Below, piece by piece: positions 34,366 to 43,467 of a stretch of 64,000 nucleotides of DNA. The stretch is from Candidatus Saccharimonadota bacterium (GTDB lineage: Bacteria; Patescibacteriota; Saccharimonadia; Saccharimonadales; UBA4665), in the NCBI GenBank assembly GCA_014377525.1, contig JACMPL010000016.1, forward strand, positions 1-64,000, in the 5' to 3' direction. Numbering within the stretch: position 1 is the first letter of the stretch; the number at the start of each line of letters is the position of its first letter. The position numbers and the translations under genes are program-made. The notes beneath the pieces were generated by a model that searched no databases, was not told the DNA's origin, and saw nothing but the letters and a program-made list of their open reading frames with translations.

Positions 34366-37300
34366 CTACGGACTACCGGAAACGGTTGTTTCGAGTGAAC
34401 TACCACTACTGTCCCGAACAGTAACTTTTGTGCCAATAGGAACTTTAGGACTTGGCACGCAATCGCCACTAGCTGTGCTACAAAGCGTTATGCCGGAGCT
34501 ACTAACTATGACATTGTACGGCGAAGCGCCGCCAGACCACGTGTACTTGGATGGGCTGGCCGAAAACGTCGTGATCGGATTGGCCGCTACGGCAGCGTAG
34601 CTAATGGTTTGGGCGTCAGAAGTCGCTTGGTAGAGCACACTATCGACGACCGTAGCTGTCAAGGCCCCACTACCGGAACTTGTCGGGCTGTACGTGAACG
34701 AAACGGTACTCGGTGAGTCAGAAACGTTGGAGGTGTTGATGACCTGTCCAGCGAGCATGAACGTTACCGTTCCTGGGGTTGCAGAGTAAGCAGAGTCGGT
34801 GAGGGCATGGGTGCCTTGCGTCACTGTTGCGGTAATCGTACAAGAGCTACCGCAGTTGTTCGGTGCGGTGAGAGTGATCGACGGCTTGGTATCGTTACAG
34901 TTGTGGACATCGTCAGTCGGAACAGCTACATTCGATGTTTTGACGCTGCTAGCGCTGTTAGCGTTGCCGCCCATGAACTGGTCGATATTCCAGAACTGGG
35001 CATTGCTATTGTAGGCGGTTTGCTTGGCTAACTCCGGCGTACAACTGGTAGCGGCTTTGCCTGAAATTTTATCGGTGATGGTTGAAGTATTGTCGGCTTT
35101 GGCACCGCCAGTGTAGCTGGCAGGGTATAGGTCGTTGGTCGGGCTCGGTTCGATGCTGCCGAGGGCGACATGGTTACGGATGACGAAGGCCGGGCCAGTT
35201 TTGATATCGGCTGGCTGCGTCCAATTGACCGGTTTCTGATCGGTGTGGGCGTATTCCATGAAACCTCGGGCTAGTGGCTCGGTTAGCGCCTCCATTGAGG
35301 TCGTCAGGGCGACATTACGGGTGTGATTACCAACCCACGTGACGACAGCATATTTAGATGACCAGCTCGTCATTAAACCGTCGTAGTTGTCATTGGTAGT
35401 TCCAGTTTTGACGGCAAACTTCCAGCCGTTGAAGCGTTGGAATTTATAACCACCGCGGTTGAGGGCCGTACAGCTGGTATCGGTACAGGAGCCCGGTAGA
35501 TAACTCGCTTTATAGTCACTGGCCATATCGTTCACGATATAGGCCGTATCGGCCTTGATGACCTGCGTGCCCTTGGGCTGCGTGTATTCTTTGATAGTCT
35601 TATTACTGGCATCAACGACTTTGAGCAAGTAGGTTCGTGGAATAGCGTTACCGAGGCGTGCTAGCGTCGACAGGCCGTTGACATGATCGTCAAGATGCAA
35701 GAATGCACCATCGCCAATAGCCGAAGCACCGTAACACTGTGTTGTTTGCGTTAATGCTTCATCACTGTAACAATTGTAACTTTTCTGATTTTTCTGTTGG
35801 TCTGACGTGTTGGACATCATGGCCGAAGCAGTCGATATGACTTTATTGATTGAATCAACTTTGGATTTACTATTGTCGTTGGGTACGGCCGATAACATTG
35901 CTTTAATCGCTGGAACGTTGCGCGATCCGCCTAGGGCGTATCGCAATGGAATGGCGCCGGGATATCTGAAATCATAGTCCCACAGGCAGTTAGCGGTCTT
36001 GTCGATTTTTGGGTTGTTCTTATTGGTACATGGGTAGCCGGGAATAGCACCCTGACTGTCGTACAGTACCGAACCGGCCCCGACGTTATTATTGTTGTTT
36101 ATGAGCGTTGCATAATCGTACGGTTTGAAACTGGAGCCCGGTGGAATCTTAATACCGGCAGCATAATTATCCTGACCATGATCGGCATTGAAGAAATCCG
36201 TACCACCAACCAACGAGACGATTTGTCCGGTCTGGACATCCTCTGCAACCATGGCCGACTCATCGGCGCCGTAACGGGTAATATTCTTTAAGTTAGAGGC
36301 GGTTAGCTCCTCAGACTTGGTCTGCATGTTCATGTCGAGCGTGGTAGTAACTTTAAGGCCGCCCCGTTGCACCATGTTCTTGCCGTAAACTTGTTGTAAC
36401 TCTTGCTTGGCGGCTAGTACGAAGTATGGAGCTTTGATATTTTGATACTTTGTCGCCTGGGGCTTGACGGACGCTAGTACATCGACCTTTTTCGCTTCAT
36501 CAGCCTGAGCCTGCGTTAGGTAGCCTTGCTTAGCCATTTGATCGAGAATGTAATGCTGTCTGCCGATTAATTTGCCGGCGTCGAAAGTGTCGACGGTAAC
36601 GGCAGAATTATATTTATGACTAGCATACGGCGAATAGTAGCTTGGAGCTTGCGGAATTGCTGCCAGCATCGCCGACTGAGCCAACGACAAATCCTTGGCG
36701 CCGATCTGGAAATAGTCGCGAGCTGCCGCCTCGGCGCCGTATTCGACACCGCCGTAAGGGGCAATGTTCAAGTATCCGGTTAAAATATCAGCCTTGGAAT
36801 ATTCCCGTTCCAGTTCGACTGCCAGAATTAATTCCTTAACTTTGCGAGTAATGGTGCGGTCGTCAGTCCATTGTTGATTCAACTTGACAAATTGCTGCGT
36901 AATAGTTGATCCACCCTGGACGCTGCCGCCACCGCTCAGGTCTTTAGACGCTGCTCGAAGAATGCCGCGGGTGTCAAAGGCGCCGTGTTTGTAATAATCT
37001 TTGTCCTCAATAGCAACGGTAGCTTTGCGGAGGTAGTCGTTAATTTGATTGCCTTCGACCGGTAATCGTTTAACGGCGTCGTAATCCTGCCAGAGAACAG
37101 TTTGGCCGGTTCGGTCGTAGTAGGTAATACTACCACCCAGGTTACTACCGGCAATATCGCGAATTTTAGGGAGATCTTTTCGGAAATAGGCAAATAACCC
37201 GACGGTTAAGAAGAAGCCGGCTAGGATGGCCACGCCGGTTAGTTTGAGGGCCATGATGCCGCCCTCACGGCTAAACCAATACTTTATGACTCGCTTAGGG

Positions 37301-37497
37301 TGCAGGCGGTAGAGCACGCGTTTAATCCGACCTTTTGGAAGAGTGCTGAGGTAGGTCGCTTTGTCGGCGTCACGACTAAGCTTACGGGCTTTTGACCGGT
37401 CACCCATGGTACGATTTACTTTAATATTTTTACCGCTTTTTGTTGTAAAAGTATTTCGAGGGCGACGACTCCGCCCTGGTCCGCTAGAAGTGTTCAT
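34366..37497 (-). CDS. Class A penicillin-binding protein (PBP1a type)
   Basis: Bifunctional peptidoglycan synthase. A strongly basic cytoplasmic tail (about 1-75) and one membrane helix (about 82-104) are followed by the GT51 transglycosylase domain (VAIEDKDYYKHGAFDTRGI, QGGSTITQQFVK) and a transpeptidase domain with SxxK in PGSSFKPY, SxN-type SRN and KTG in FAVKTGTTNDN. About 190 C-terminal residues are Ser/Thr-rich, beta-type, Ig-like sequence with Cys pairs, probably contacting the wall or the surface. At 1043 aa it is longer than usual because of both ends. TATAAT on the minus strand at 37531-37536 is a likely -10 box. It shows that the cell makes a peptidoglycan wall. Confidence 0.95.
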   Translation of the reverse strand: MNTSSGPGRSRRPRNTFTTKSGKNIKVNRTMGDRSKARKLSRDADKATYLSTLPKGRIKRVLYRLHPKRVIKYWFSREGGIMALKLTGVAILAGFFLTVGLFAYFRKDLPKIRDIAGSNLGGSITYYDRTGQTVLWQDYDAVKRLPVEGNQINDYLRKATVAIEDKDYYKHGAFDTRGILRAASKDLSGGGSVQGGSTITQQFVKLNQQWTDDRTITRKVKELILAVELEREYSKADILTGYLNIAPYGGVEYGAEAAARDYFQIGAKDLSLAQSAMLAAIPQAPSYYSPYASHKYNSAVTVDTFDAGKLIGRQHYILDQMAKQGYLTQAQADEAKKVDVLASVKPQATKYQNIKAPYFVLAAKQELQQVYGKNMVQRGGLKVTTTLDMNMQTKSEELTASNLKNITRYGADESAMVAEDVQTGQIVSLVGGTDFFNADHGQDNYAAGIKIPPGSSFKPYDYATLINNNNNVGAGSVLYDSQGAIPGYPCTNKNNPKIDKTANCLWDYDFRYPGAIPLRYALGGSRNVPAIKAMLSAVPNDNSKSKVDSINKVISTASAMMSNTSDQQKNQKSYNCYSDEALTQTTQCYGASAIGDGAFLHLDDHVNGLSTLARLGNAIPRTYLLKVVDASNKTIKEYTQPKGTQVIKADTAYIVNDMASDYKASYLPGSCTDTSCTALNRGGYKFQRFNGWKFAVKTGTTNDNYDGLMTSWSSKYAVVTWVGNHTRNVALTTSMEALTEPLARGFMEYAHTDQKPVNWTQPADIKTGPAFVIRNHVALGSIEPSPTNDLYPASYTGGAKADNTSTITDKISGKAATSCTPELAKQTAYNSNAQFWNIDQFMGGNANSASSVKTSNVAVPTDDVHNCNDTKPSITLTAPNNCGSSCTITATVTQGTHALTDSAYSATPGTVTFMLAGQVINTSNVSDSPSTVSFTYSPTSSGSGALTATVVDSVLYQATSDAQTISYAAVAANPITTFSASPSKYTWSGGASPYNVIVSSSGITLCSTASGDCVPSPKVPIGTKVTVRDSSGSSLETTVSGSP

Positions 37498-37666
37498 GCG
37501 TGTTAATTATTCTCCCTCATGTTTCCCGCTATTATATCAATAGTTTGGGTAAAACACCTATGTTTTATAGTTACGGCACAGGCAACTCTCAGTGAGGGAG
37601 TTTGTCGGCGGAGCCGGGGGTAGGCTATACTGAACGTAAGAATAATAATTAATTTCAAGGAGTCTG

Positions 37667-38923
37667 ATGAAACTTTCCGAAGAACTTGCCTGGCGAGGCT
37701 TCGTCAATCAAACAACTTACAAAGACGCGACTGCCTTGGACGGCGATCCAATTACCTTTTATTGGGGAGTCGACCCGAGCGCCAGTTCTATGCAAATTGG
37801 AAATTTCGCGGCCGCCATGATGGTCAAGCACCTGGTTAAGGCCGGTCATCGAGCAGTGTTGCTCGTCGGTGGGGCAACCGGTATGATCGGTGACCCAGAT
37901 GGCAAAAATGATGAACGTTCGCTGAAGACTTTAGATGAAATAGCCCATAATAAAACCGGCATATCTGCGCAGTACACTAAAATCTTCGAAGGTTATGACT
38001 TTGATATCGTCGACAACTACGACTGGTTCAAAACAATTAATTACGTTGATTTTCTGCGCGATATTGGCAAGCATGTTCCAATGAGTCAAATGCTCGGTCG
38101 CGAATTTGTACAGTCTCGTCTCGGCGAATCCGGCAGTGGCATTAGCTACGCTGAATTCAGCTACTCACTCATACAGGCCTACGACTTTTTGCACCTCAAC
38201 GAAACGTACGGCGTCACCCTACAGGTTTGCGGCGCTGATCAGTGGGGTAATAGCATCGCCGGTGTCGATCTTGTGCGCCGGACGTCTGGCCGCGAGGTAA
38301 ATGTCTGGTCAACGCCACTGGTCATAAATAAGGCTACCGGCATCAAGTTTGGTAAGTCAGAATCGGGGGCCATCTGGCTCGACCCTAATAAAACATCGCC
38401 GGCTCAGTTTTATCAATTTTGGATTAACTGCGACGACGAAGGTATCGAAGAATATATGAAAATATACACCGAGCTGTCTCAACCGGAGATTACTGAGATT
38501 CTTGCGGAGCATAGCGAAAATCGTCAGCAGCGGTACGCTCAGCGCCGTCTCGCTCAAGAAGTTACCGCATTGGTTCACGGTGAGATTGACATGCGGTTCG
38601 CCGAAACGGTTACGGAATATTTAACTGGCCGCCAAACTATCGCTGATGCCGGTGAAACTGCTTTGGCGGTGCTCCGCCAGGAAATTCCTTCAATTACGTT
38701 AATGGAAAGAGAAAGTTCTGTCATCGAAGCTCTGGTTGCGACCGGTTTGGCTAGTAGCAATTCGGATGCACGCCGCTTGCTAACCAGCAACGCCGTTAGC
38801 GTTAATGGCGTCAAAATTACTAACGAAACGTTTGCGGCCTCTGATTTTCGCGCGGACCGATTACTGCTCCGTCGTGGCAAGGCGTTTAAAGATTCGGCGC
38901 TGGTCGAATACTCCGGCAACTAG
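37667..38923 (+). CDS. tyrS: Tyrosyl-tRNA synthetase with QIGN signature
   Basis: Class I aminoacyl-tRNA synthetase attaching tyrosine to tRNA-Tyr. FYWGVDPSASS and LVGGATGMIGDPDGK shape the active site, the KMSKS loop is KFGKSE, and a C-terminal S4-like RNA-binding domain is present (VSVNGVKIT). The class signature HIGH reads QIGN (Gln43 to Asn46), replacing both histidines. 418 aa is normal. SD AAGGAG lies 6 bases before ATG 37667. The promoter is TTGTCG (37602-37607), 18 bp, TATACT (37626-37631). Confidence 0.95.
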   Translation: MKLSEELAWRGFVNQTTYKDATALDGDPITFYWGVDPSASSMQIGNFAAAMMVKHLVKAGHRAVLLVGGATGMIGDPDGKNDERSLKTLDEIAHNKTGISAQYTKIFEGYDFDIVDNYDWFKTINYVDFLRDIGKHVPMSQMLGREFVQSRLGESGSGISYAEFSYSLIQAYDFLHLNETYGVTLQVCGADQWGNSIAGVDLVRRTSGREVNVWSTPLVINKATGIKFGKSESGAIWLDPNKTSPAQFYQFWINCDDEGIEEYMKIYTELSQPEITEILAEHSENRQQRYAQRRLAQEVTALVHGEIDMRFAETVTEYLTGRQTIADAGETALAVLRQEIPSITLMERESSVIEALVATGLASSNSDARRLLTSNAVSVNGVKITNETFAASDFRADRLLLRRGKAFKDSALVEYSGN

Positions 38924-38982
38924 GGTGGATTTGGTAATCCAGCCATAATGAAATAACGTAAGTGTAATAAATAGGACGTACA

Positions 38983-39783
38983 ATGCAACAACCACCCGAT
39001 TCAACCACTCAGAAAAGCAGCTTAAAATTGGTCACCAAGAAAAAAGCCGATCAGTACAATGACCCGACGCATAATTATCTGCGGTACTGGGACGGCCGTG
39101 ATTACGAACATGCTGCTGAGGAAGTCGCCATCAAACGATTACTTAGAGGTAAGCATTTTACGCACGCTATAGACATCGGCGGTGGCTACGGACGTCTCTG
39201 TGTTCTTCTGGAAAACTACGCCGACAAAGTTACCTTGGCTGAGCCGAGCCAGCAGCAGCTCGACATCGCTAAAGATTTCCTGAAAGATCATCCAGAAGTC
39301 GATCGTAAGCTTGTCCAGGCCGATTCTTTACCGTTCAAAGATGGATCACTTGGGCTAATTACGATGATTCGGGTTATGCACCATCTGCCAGATCCAAGCG
39401 CTGAATTCGCCGAGATTGCCCGTACGCTGAGCCCTGACGGCTATGCAATAATCGAAGTAGCCAATTATTCTCATGCTCGCAACCGCGTCAAGCATTTATT
39501 AAAGGGCCAAAAATTGCCAATCAAGCCAGTTGATATCCGGTCGAAGGCCAACCAGCGCGACGAAGAAATCGCTTTCGTTAATCACAATCCTAAAACGGTC
39601 ATTCGGCAATTAAGCCATGCCGGACTCCGGGTAGAAAATGTTCTGTCGGTATCTAATTTGCGCAGCGCCAAGCTCAAAAAAGCTCTGCCGCGCAGCATGC
39701 TCCTCACTATCGAAAAAGCCGTACAGAAGCCCCTGGCTGGCATGTTTTTTGGGCCGAGTATCTTTTTACTGGTCTGCAAATAA
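38983..39783 (+). CDS. SAM-dependent class I methyltransferase
   Basis: A 266-aa Methyltransf_11-type enzyme. SAM-binding motif I is AIDIGGGYGRL (about 58-68), the acidic residue after strand 2 is in VTLAEPS, and motif IV/post-I includes VQADSLPF and ITMIRVMHHLPDP. There is no membrane segment. The C-terminal part (residues 150-266) is basic and may bind the substrate. The substrate cannot be inferred. SD-like TAGGACG lies just before the ATG. It stands between tyrS and recG on the same strand. Confidence 0.85.
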   Translation: MQQPPDSTTQKSSLKLVTKKKADQYNDPTHNYLRYWDGRDYEHAAEEVAIKRLLRGKHFTHAIDIGGGYGRLCVLLENYADKVTLAEPSQQQLDIAKDFLKDHPEVDRKLVQADSLPFKDGSLGLITMIRVMHHLPDPSAEFAEIARTLSPDGYAIIEVANYSHARNRVKHLLKGQKLPIKPVDIRSKANQRDEEIAFVNHNPKTVIRQLSHAGLRVENVLSVSNLRSAKLKKALPRSMLLTIEKAVQKPLAGMFFGPSIFLLVCK

Positions 39784-39804
39784 CCCGGTATCCGTCTAAA
39801 ACCG

Positions 39805-39810
39805 TATACT
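39805..39810 (+). promoter_or_regulatory. -10 box for leaderless recG
   Basis: TATACT ends 7 bases before the recG ATG at 39817, so the transcript is expected to begin at the start codon. No SD is present. Confidence 0.5.
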
Positions 39811-39816
39811 GAACCT

Positions 39817-41853
39817 ATGACAGTAAACAGTCCCTTAACAGATCTTAAAGGTATTGGGCCTGAACTCGCCAAAAAATATGCACTGCTCGGCCTGCATACT
39901 GTAGGCGAACTGATTGATAACTTCCCACGTCGCTACGACGATTATTCAGTCGCGACTAGTATTGCTGACATCCGCCCAGGTCTTGTAACCATTACAGCCC
40001 GGATTCACCATGCAACCACGCGCTACATACGCCGTGGTATGCAAATCACCGAGGCGATCGCCGGAGGCGATGATGGCAGCGTCAAACTAGTTTGGTTCAA
40101 TCAGCCATACCGGGCGGCCAGCATCAAAGCTGATCAGGATTATTTTATTTCCGGTGTCTACGAACTAAAGAGCCAGCGGTTTAGCATTACTAATCCAAGT
40201 CTGGAATTGGCCACTGAGTTCCCTCTAAATACCGCTCGGATCGTGCCAATTTACCGCGAAACCAAGGGTCTCGTTTCGCGTCAGATCAGGCAGGCTTTAA
40301 ACCAAGTACTTCCGGTCATTGCAACATTAACAGAAACTTTACCGGTCTGGCTCCGAGATGAGCGCGGACTGATGCAGCGAAGCGATGCTATTTTGGGTAT
40401 TCATTTTCCAGATTCCAGCGAACATTTACAAACTGTTAGAAGGCGCCTAGGTTTCGAAGAAGTTTTTGAGCTGACGCTTGCGGCGCTAATGAATAAGCGG
40501 CAACATCAGCAAGAAATTTCAGTTACCGTTCCATTTGAGGAGCAGATAGCCCGCAAATTCGTCGCCAGCTTACCTTTTTCGTTGACGAATGCCCAACGAC
40601 GGGTTGGCTGGCAGATATTTCTGGACATGGAACGAGTCCAGCCGATGAACCGTTTGGTGGAGGGCGATGTCGGGTCGGGCAAGACGGTGGTTGCGGCCAT
40701 GGCGGCCGTAATGGCGATGAGTCAAGGTTGGCAAACAGTACTTATGGCGCCAACTGAGCTACTTGCTCGACAGCACGCCGACACGCTGTATACGTTACTT
40801 CAGCCACTCAAACTTGATTCGTCGATCATTCTGCTGGTCGGTAGTCAAAAAAAATTACAGAAAGATAAAGCTCGGGCGGCAATCGCCAGCGGCCAGGCAA
40901 AATTGATGATCGGCACGCAGGCCCTTATTCAAGATTCGGTCGAAATGCACAAGCTGGCACTGGTGATTATCGATGAGCAACACCGGTTCGGCGTCGACCA
41001 ACGTCAAAAATTACAAGTTAAAGCCGGGCACATGCCCCATGTGCTCAGTTTGACGGCGACGCCCATTCCCCGGAGCCTGGCGCTAACATTATACGGCGAA
41101 CTTGATGTGTCGGTTCTAGCCGAAAAGCCGAAAGGCCGCGAGCCGATCACTACCGAGATCGTGTCGCCGAACTCCCGTAAGCAGCTATACGCTAAGATCG
41201 ACGACGAGCTTGCGGCCGGTCGCCAGATGTTCGTTGTCTGTCCACTAATATCGGTATCGACCAGTCTTAAACTCCGTTCGGCGGAGGAAGTATTTAAAGA
41301 AATGAAAACCAAAGATTTTAAGCATCGCCGAGTCGGACTTTTGCACGGTAAACTCAAGGCCGACGAAAAACAACTAATTATGCAACAATTCGTGCGGCAC
41401 GAGCTCGATATATTGGTTGCGACAACCGTTATCGAAGTTGGCGTCGACGTACCAAATGCCAGTATTATGCTGATCGAAGGCGCTGAACGGTTTGGACTTG
41501 CGCAGGCCCATCAGCTTCGTGGCCGGGTTGGTCGGGGCAGCGACGCCGGATATTGTTACTTGATGTTGAGTGATTCTAAGCCGCCCAGCCGCCGCCTGAG
41601 AGCGCTTGAAACTTCGCAGGATGGCTTTAAATTAGCTGAATTAGACTTAGAACTACGGGGGCCGGGAGCAATCTATGGAACGATGCAACATGGCCAGTTG
41701 GACCTCCGAATAGCAAAACTAAGCGACACCGAACTAATCGCCGACGCCCGTACCAGCGCTCAAGAATTCTTGGATGGACCGAATGATTTGCTACAATACC
41801 CAGAGCTACTTTCCCACGTTAACCGACTTCGTAGCCTAACGAATCTCAACTGA
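39817..41853 (+). CDS. recG: ATP-dependent DNA helicase RecG
   Basis: Branch-migration helicase that regresses stalled forks and processes Holliday-like junctions. The N-terminal wedge/OB region (TDLKGIGPELAKKY... FPRRYDDYS) is followed by Walker A EGDVGSGKT (about residue 285), DEQH box IIDEQHRFGV, LSLTATPIPRSL and motif VI HQLRGRVGRG, plus the C-terminal TRG-like DGFKLAELDLELRGPG. 678 aa is full length. Confidence 0.97.
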   Translation: MTVNSPLTDLKGIGPELAKKYALLGLHTVGELIDNFPRRYDDYSVATSIADIRPGLVTITARIHHATTRYIRRGMQITEAIAGGDDGSVKLVWFNQPYRAASIKADQDYFISGVYELKSQRFSITNPSLELATEFPLNTARIVPIYRETKGLVSRQIRQALNQVLPVIATLTETLPVWLRDERGLMQRSDAILGIHFPDSSEHLQTVRRRLGFEEVFELTLAALMNKRQHQQEISVTVPFEEQIARKFVASLPFSLTNAQRRVGWQIFLDMERVQPMNRLVEGDVGSGKTVVAAMAAVMAMSQGWQTVLMAPTELLARQHADTLYTLLQPLKLDSSIILLVGSQKKLQKDKARAAIASGQAKLMIGTQALIQDSVEMHKLALVIIDEQHRFGVDQRQKLQVKAGHMPHVLSLTATPIPRSLALTLYGELDVSVLAEKPKGREPITTEIVSPNSRKQLYAKIDDELAAGRQMFVVCPLISVSTSLKLRSAEEVFKEMKTKDFKHRRVGLLHGKLKADEKQLIMQQFVRHELDILVATTVIEVGVDVPNASIMLIEGAERFGLAQAHQLRGRVGRGSDAGYCYLMLSDSKPPSRRLRALETSQDGFKLAELDLELRGPGAIYGTMQHGQLDLRIAKLSDTELIADARTSAQEFLDGPNDLLQYPELLSHVNRLRSLTNLN

Positions 41854-41867
41854 GCATTAAATTACGT

Positions 41868-41933
41868 ATGAATAATCCTCATCTGCCACAATTACAGTAC
41901 CCCCATCGGGGTTCGCTCGCGGACGTTGCCTAG
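41868..41933 (+). CDS. 21-aa leader ORF overlapping the next start
   Basis: ATG 41868 opens a 21-codon frame (MNNPHLPQLQYPHRG at the start) ending in TAG that overlaps the GTG start of the next gene as TAGTG. It begins 14 bases after recG. It may be a translated leader that couples recG to the GTG gene; the proline-rich content fits no family. Confidence 0.3.
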   Translation: MNNPHLPQLQYPHRGSLADVA

Positions 41934-42769
41934 TGTATTCCGGCTCAACTCTGACGGCAGTATCAGGCCGGCTCCTCGGTGCTCACCAGAAAATCGATAA
42001 AGCCGCCCGTCGCCACCTCGACCGGTTGGCGCCAGCTTGCCGCTTTCCATCAAGCAGTGCCATCCTCCACTTCGAGGGTGACAACGGGCCAGATGCCATC
42101 AAGCGTAAAAGCCCCGCCAGAGATGAGCCATGGCATTACATCCAACCATTCGATGCCAAGGACGTCCAGCTGCTTGGATTAATCGCTTCGCATTATAAAA
42201 AACTTGTTGGTGCGTTAGTTGCCGACGATCAGGTCCGGGCGGCCTTCGAAGCGTCCTGGCTGGCCCATGCGCTAGTCGATGGCCTGACGCCCGCCCATCA
42301 TTACCCTTACGAAGAAAAACTAGTTGAACTGCGAAGTGGTAAGGGCATTGAGACTCGGACGACCATCAGAGAAAAATTACTGATGCCCGGCGAAACGACG
42401 ACAAAACAGCTGCACAACAACTGGAAAATGTGGGGCCCGAAAGGTTTATTCACGACGCATGCCGCCTTTGAATGGGGCGTTGCCACACTGATAGTGCCAT
42501 TATCGTTTAAAAGTTGTCTGCCATCGGCCAGCGACATTGACGCGTTTCAGAAACAATCCATCGAGACTTGGTATCGCCACGTTGCGCAGGACGTTGCCCG
42601 CATGAATATTTATGACGAGTTTTATAGATCCGGGTGGACGGTTCGTTTGGCTCGCCAGGTACGACGAAAATTAGCGCCGATGCTGGTAAGTACCGTTGCG
42701 ACCGTATGGTATGCTGCCGTCGCCGAAGCCGGCGTGTCGAGAGCAGGCAATAATCATGCGAGTCATTAG
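41933..42769 (+). CDS. Hypothetical protein with His/Asp motif
   Basis: I do not recognise this 278-aa protein. The centre holds ASWLAHALVDGLTPAHHYPY, a His/Asp-rich pattern like the metal-binding helices of zinc-dependent phospholipase C and S1/P1 nucleases (H...D...H), with an earlier His-containing helix (LGAHQKIDKAARRHL) near the N-terminus. A metal-dependent hydrolase is possible but not shown. The GTG start at 41933 lacks an SD and overlaps the stop of a small leader ORF. The 3' end overlaps rsmD by 14 bases. Confidence 0.62.
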   Translation: MYSGSTLTAVSGRLLGAHQKIDKAARRHLDRLAPACRFPSSSAILHFEGDNGPDAIKRKSPARDEPWHYIQPFDAKDVQLLGLIASHYKKLVGALVADDQVRAAFEASWLAHALVDGLTPAHHYPYEEKLVELRSGKGIETRTTIREKLLMPGETTTKQLHNNWKMWGPKGLFTTHAAFEWGVATLIVPLSFKSCLPSASDIDAFQKQSIETWYRHVAQDVARMNIYDEFYRSGWTVRLARQVRRKLAPMLVSTVATVWYAAVAEAGVSRAGNNHASH

Positions 42770-43295
42770 CGGCCGGTTGGGTGGCCGAACATTTTCCTCC
42801 CCCGGTAATGACCGAACCCACCCAATGAGCGACAAAATTCGTGGCGCATTATTCAATGCTCTTGGTAACATTGAGGGCTTGCGGGTTCTCGACGCTTTTG
42901 CCGGTAGCGGCGCGATTAGCTACGAGGCCATCAGCCGCGGTGCGCTGTATGCCATAGCACTCGACACCGACGCCAGCGCAGTCACAACAATTCGAAAAAA
43001 TATCGAGCAGTTAGCAATTGGCGATAAGATTTCGGTGTATAAAGCTAATGCTGTCAGCTGGACCGAAGCTTCCTCGCCACGGCAGCTATTCGATGTCGTT
43101 ATTTGCGATCCACCATATAACAATGTGCAGTTACCACTGCTCCGCGCGATCTCTTTGAGTACGATCATGGGCGGTATATTAGTCGTATCGTTGCCGCCAA
43201 GTTCCCAACCAGATTTTGATGCCGATTTTGATCTACTGCAAGAAAAAGCCTACGGTGACGCCCGGCTGTACTTTTACCGCCGAGTAGCCTGCTAG
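42756..43295 (+). CDS. rsmD: 16S rRNA (guanine966-N2)-methyltransferase RsmD
   Basis: Methylates G966 in the P-site region of 16S rRNA. The start MRVISGRLGGRTF, THPMSDKIRGALFNAL, the SAM motif VLDAFAGSGAISYEA and the catalytic VICDPPYNN (DPPY) are all characteristic. 179 aa is normal. ATG 42756 is chosen since the protein family begins at MRVI; the longer frame upstream is inside the previous gene. The overlap suggests coupling to that gene. The tRNA-Leu gene follows. Confidence 0.94.
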   Translation: MRVISGRLGGRTFSSPGNDRTHPMSDKIRGALFNALGNIEGLRVLDAFAGSGAISYEAISRGALYAIALDTDASAVTTIRKNIEQLAIGDKISVYKANAVSWTEASSPRQLFDVVICDPPYNNVQLPLLRAISLSTIMGGILVVSLPPSSQPDFDADFDLLQEKAYGDARLYFYRRVAC

Positions 43296-43343
43296 ACTAG
43301 TATTTTTACAGAGACCACGCTACAATATTCCGAGTCGTCGCAT

Positions 43344-43427
43344 GCGGATGTGGTGAAATGGTATACACGCGTGCCTTAGGAGCACGTGCCGCAAGGCGTG
43401 GAGGTTCAAGTCCTCTCATCCGCACCA
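43344..43427 (+). tRNA. tRNA-Leu (UAG anticodon)
   Basis: A complete 84-base class II tRNA. Acceptor GCGGATG (43344-43350) pairs with CATCCGC (43417-43423), discriminator A and an encoded CCA (43425-43427). The anticodon stem CGTGC/GCACG encloses loop CTTAGGA with anticodon TAG at 43377-43379, reading CUA. A long variable arm and T arm with GTTCAAG follow. It lies downstream of rsmD and runs directly into a strong hairpin. Confidence 0.96.
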
Positions 43428-43467
43428 AATAAATGGACCCACTAAAGTGGGTCCATTTATTTGGTGC
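43422..43467 (+). repeat. 21-bp perfect inverted repeat at the tRNA 3' end, likely terminator
   Basis: Left arm 43422-43442 and right arm 43447-43467 are perfect reverse complements around a TAAA loop. The GC core GGACCCAC/GTGGGTCC followed by ATTTATTT works as a rho-independent terminator. Unusually, the pairing extends through the A/T tract into the tRNA itself: GCACC of the tRNA end and its CCA pairs with GGTGC at the far end. Confidence 0.8.
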
